A stretch of DNA of 64,000 bases. It comes from Agreia sp. Leaf283. GTDB taxonomy: Bacteria; Actinomycetota; Actinomycetes; Actinomycetales; Microbacteriaceae. A program made the translations under genes and the position numbers. This document shows, one piece after another, positions 62,836-64,000 of this stretch (positions within the stretch are counted from its first letter, which is position 1; each line of letters starts with the position of its first letter). The stretch lies in contig NZ_LMNF01000001.1 in the NCBI RefSeq assembly GCF_001422485.1, positions 627,900 to 691,899 of the forward strand, read 5' to 3'. The notes under the pieces were generated by a model, which saw only the letters and a program-made list of their open reading frames with translations, had not been told where the DNA came from and did not search any database.

Positions 62836-64000
62836 ATGTCGGCCACCCCATCAGCCCCCTCCATCGAGCATCACCGCGTTCCCTTCGGCATCGGAGACCG
62901 CCGGCCCCGCCTGTCGTGGAAGACCACCGCCGCTCCCGGATGGGCGCAGGCCGGCTATGAGCTCGAGGTCACCCGCAACGGCATCCCCGCCACGCGCCGG
63001 GTCGACTCGACGGAGTCCGTGCTCGTTCCCTGGCCCGGTCCCGACCTCGTCTCCCGCGAGCGGGCCACGGTGCGGGTGCGCCTCACCGGCGAGGACGGCA
63101 TTCAGGGCGAGTGGAGCGAGCCATCCACTCTCGAGACGGGGCTGCTCGACGCGTCCGACTGGGTGGCCAAGCCGGTCGGTGGCGCCTGGCGCGAGGAATT
63201 CGAATCGGATGATCGTCGCCCGGCGCTCGTGCGCCGAGCGTTCGCGCTGACCGGGCCCGTCGCATCCGCCCGCCTGTACGCCTCGGCGCACGGCCTCTAC
63301 GAGGTCGAGATCAACGGCCGCCGAGTGGGCGACGACGCCATGTCTCCCGGCTGGACCAGCTACGCGCAGCGCCTGCGCTACTACAGCTACGACGTGACGG
63401 AACACCTGGTCGACGGCGAGAATGCGATCGGCTCCTGGCTCGGCGACGGCTGGTACCGCGGCCGCCTGGGGTGGCGCGGCGGATGGCGCAACCTCTTCGG
63501 CAGCGACCTGTCGCTGATCGCGCAGCTCGAAGTCACCTACACCGATGGCCGCGTCGAGACGATCGCCACCGACAAAACATGGAACGCCGCGTTCGGTCCG
63601 ATCGTGCGCACCGGCAACTACGACGGTGAGGACTACGACGCGCGCGACGAGCAGGCCGGCTGGTCGAGCCCCGGGTTCGACGAGAGCGCGTGGACCCCCG
63701 TCGCCGTGCGCTATCGCGACCCCGCCACGCTCACCGCCCCGGATGGGCCGCCCGTGCGCTGCACACAGGAGGTTCTGCCGGTCGAGGTCATCGACACCCC
63801 GTCGGGCGGAACCGTGCTCGACTTCGGCCAGAACCTGGTGGGGCGCGTGCGTATCCGGGTGTCGGGCGAGGCCGGCCAGACGGTGACACTGCGCACCGCC
63901 GAGGTGATGCAGCACGGCGAGATCTACACTCGCCCCCTGCGCGAGGCGCGCTCGACCGACAACTACACGCTCGCGGGCCGCAAGGTCGAGGAGTGGGAGC
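62836..64000 (+). CDS. GH78 alpha-L-rhamnosidase, 3' end outside window (third copy)
   Basis: The first 388 codons are visible. After a short lead the N-terminal Ig-like domain (WAQAGYELEVTRNG; GEWSEPSTLETGLL) and the beta-sandwich domain (LYASAHGLYEVEINGRRVGDD; GSWLGDGWYRGRLGW; VLDFGQNLVGRVRI) match GH78; the catalytic barrel lies beyond the edge. The overall plan is that of the block 1 enzyme. ATG 62836 is chosen; an ATG at 62831 is in another frame. No signal peptide, so intracellular cleavage of imported rhamnosides is expected. Confidence 0.9.
   Translation, partial: MSATPSAPSIEHHRVPFGIGDRRPRLSWKTTAAPGWAQAGYELEVTRNGIPATRRVDSTESVLVPWPGPDLVSRERATVRVRLTGEDGIQGEWSEPSTLETGLLDASDWVAKPVGGAWREEFESDDRRPALVRRAFALTGPVASARLYASAHGLYEVEINGRRVGDDAMSPGWTSYAQRLRYYSYDVTEHLVDGENAIGSWLGDGWYRGRLGWRGGWRNLFGSDLSLIAQLEVTYTDGRVETIATDKTWNAAFGPIVRTGNYDGEDYDARDEQAGWSSPGFDESAWTPVAVRYRDPATLTAPDGPPVRCTQEVLPVEVIDTPSGGTVLDFGQNLVGRVRIRVSGEAGQTVTLRTAEVMQHGEIYTRPLREARSTDNYTLAGRKVEEWE

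Overview
The window is high-GC DNA with dense ATGA/GTGA gene overlaps, frequent GTG starts, LacI/ROK-regulated sugar clusters and the intergenic repeats common in Microbacteriaceae. It therefore suggests an actinobacterium of that family (for example Microbacterium, Leifsonia or Herbiconiux relatives). This assignment is inference from style, not from a marker gene. There are no rRNA, tRNA, CRISPR or transposase genes. Almost everything serves import and breakdown of plant glycosides, in four separately regulated blocks, three of which carry a GH78 alpha-L-rhamnosidase.

Block 1 (about 0.8-18.2 kb): a divergon. Leftward run GH43, Gfo/Idh/MocA oxidoreductase, LacI regulator and a degenerate M24 protein. 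Rightward run ABC importer (binding lipoprotein and two permeases), a YesL-like membrane protein, GH78 rhamnosidase, a nucleoside-hydrolase-fold protein, an SDR, 5-dehydro-4-deoxyglucarate dehydratase, an enolase-superfamily dehydratase and a 2,5-dioxovalerate-type dehydrogenase. The last four fit an oxidative uronate route ending in 2-oxoglutarate. Two near-identical palindromes sit in the divergent promoter. A short redox module (CMD-family protein, XRE regulator, aldo/keto reductase; 18.3-20.7 kb) follows.

Block 2 (20.8-44.4 kb): a glucuronide island bracketed by two closely similar 357-residue LacI paralogues. Leftward: Opp-type ABC transporter (one protein is a permease-ATPase fusion), GH43, GH1, GH2 beta-glucuronidase, an oxidoreductase, LacI. 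In the middle are fructuronate reductase and glucuronate isomerase facing mannonate dehydratase. Rightward: MFS transporter, GH78, two SDRs, gluconokinase, the Opp-type binding protein, LacI. Six 18-bp operator-like sites tie the promoters together. Sampled lines have lower GC than block 1.

Block 3 (44.5-55.4 kb): a TIM-barrel protein and a Gfo/Idh/MocA enzyme (rightward) converge on a TIM-barrel protein, a deaminase-fold protein and a pyranose-oxidase-like GMC flavoprotein. Behind these lies a ROK-regulated run with ABC importer and carboxylesterase. The set resembles oxidative (3-keto) cleavage of O- or C-glycosides and is the best candidate for an undescribed pathway.

Block 4 (55.6-64.0 kb): LacI, SMP-30 lactonase, CMD-family protein and SDR, then an ABC importer and a GH78 rhamnosidase cut by the window end. 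Multiple TGAAACGTTTCA-like operators lie here. It fits rhamnoside uptake with a non-phosphorylative rhamnose route. The left edge holds a truncated alpha/beta-hydrolase with its own LacI-type operator.
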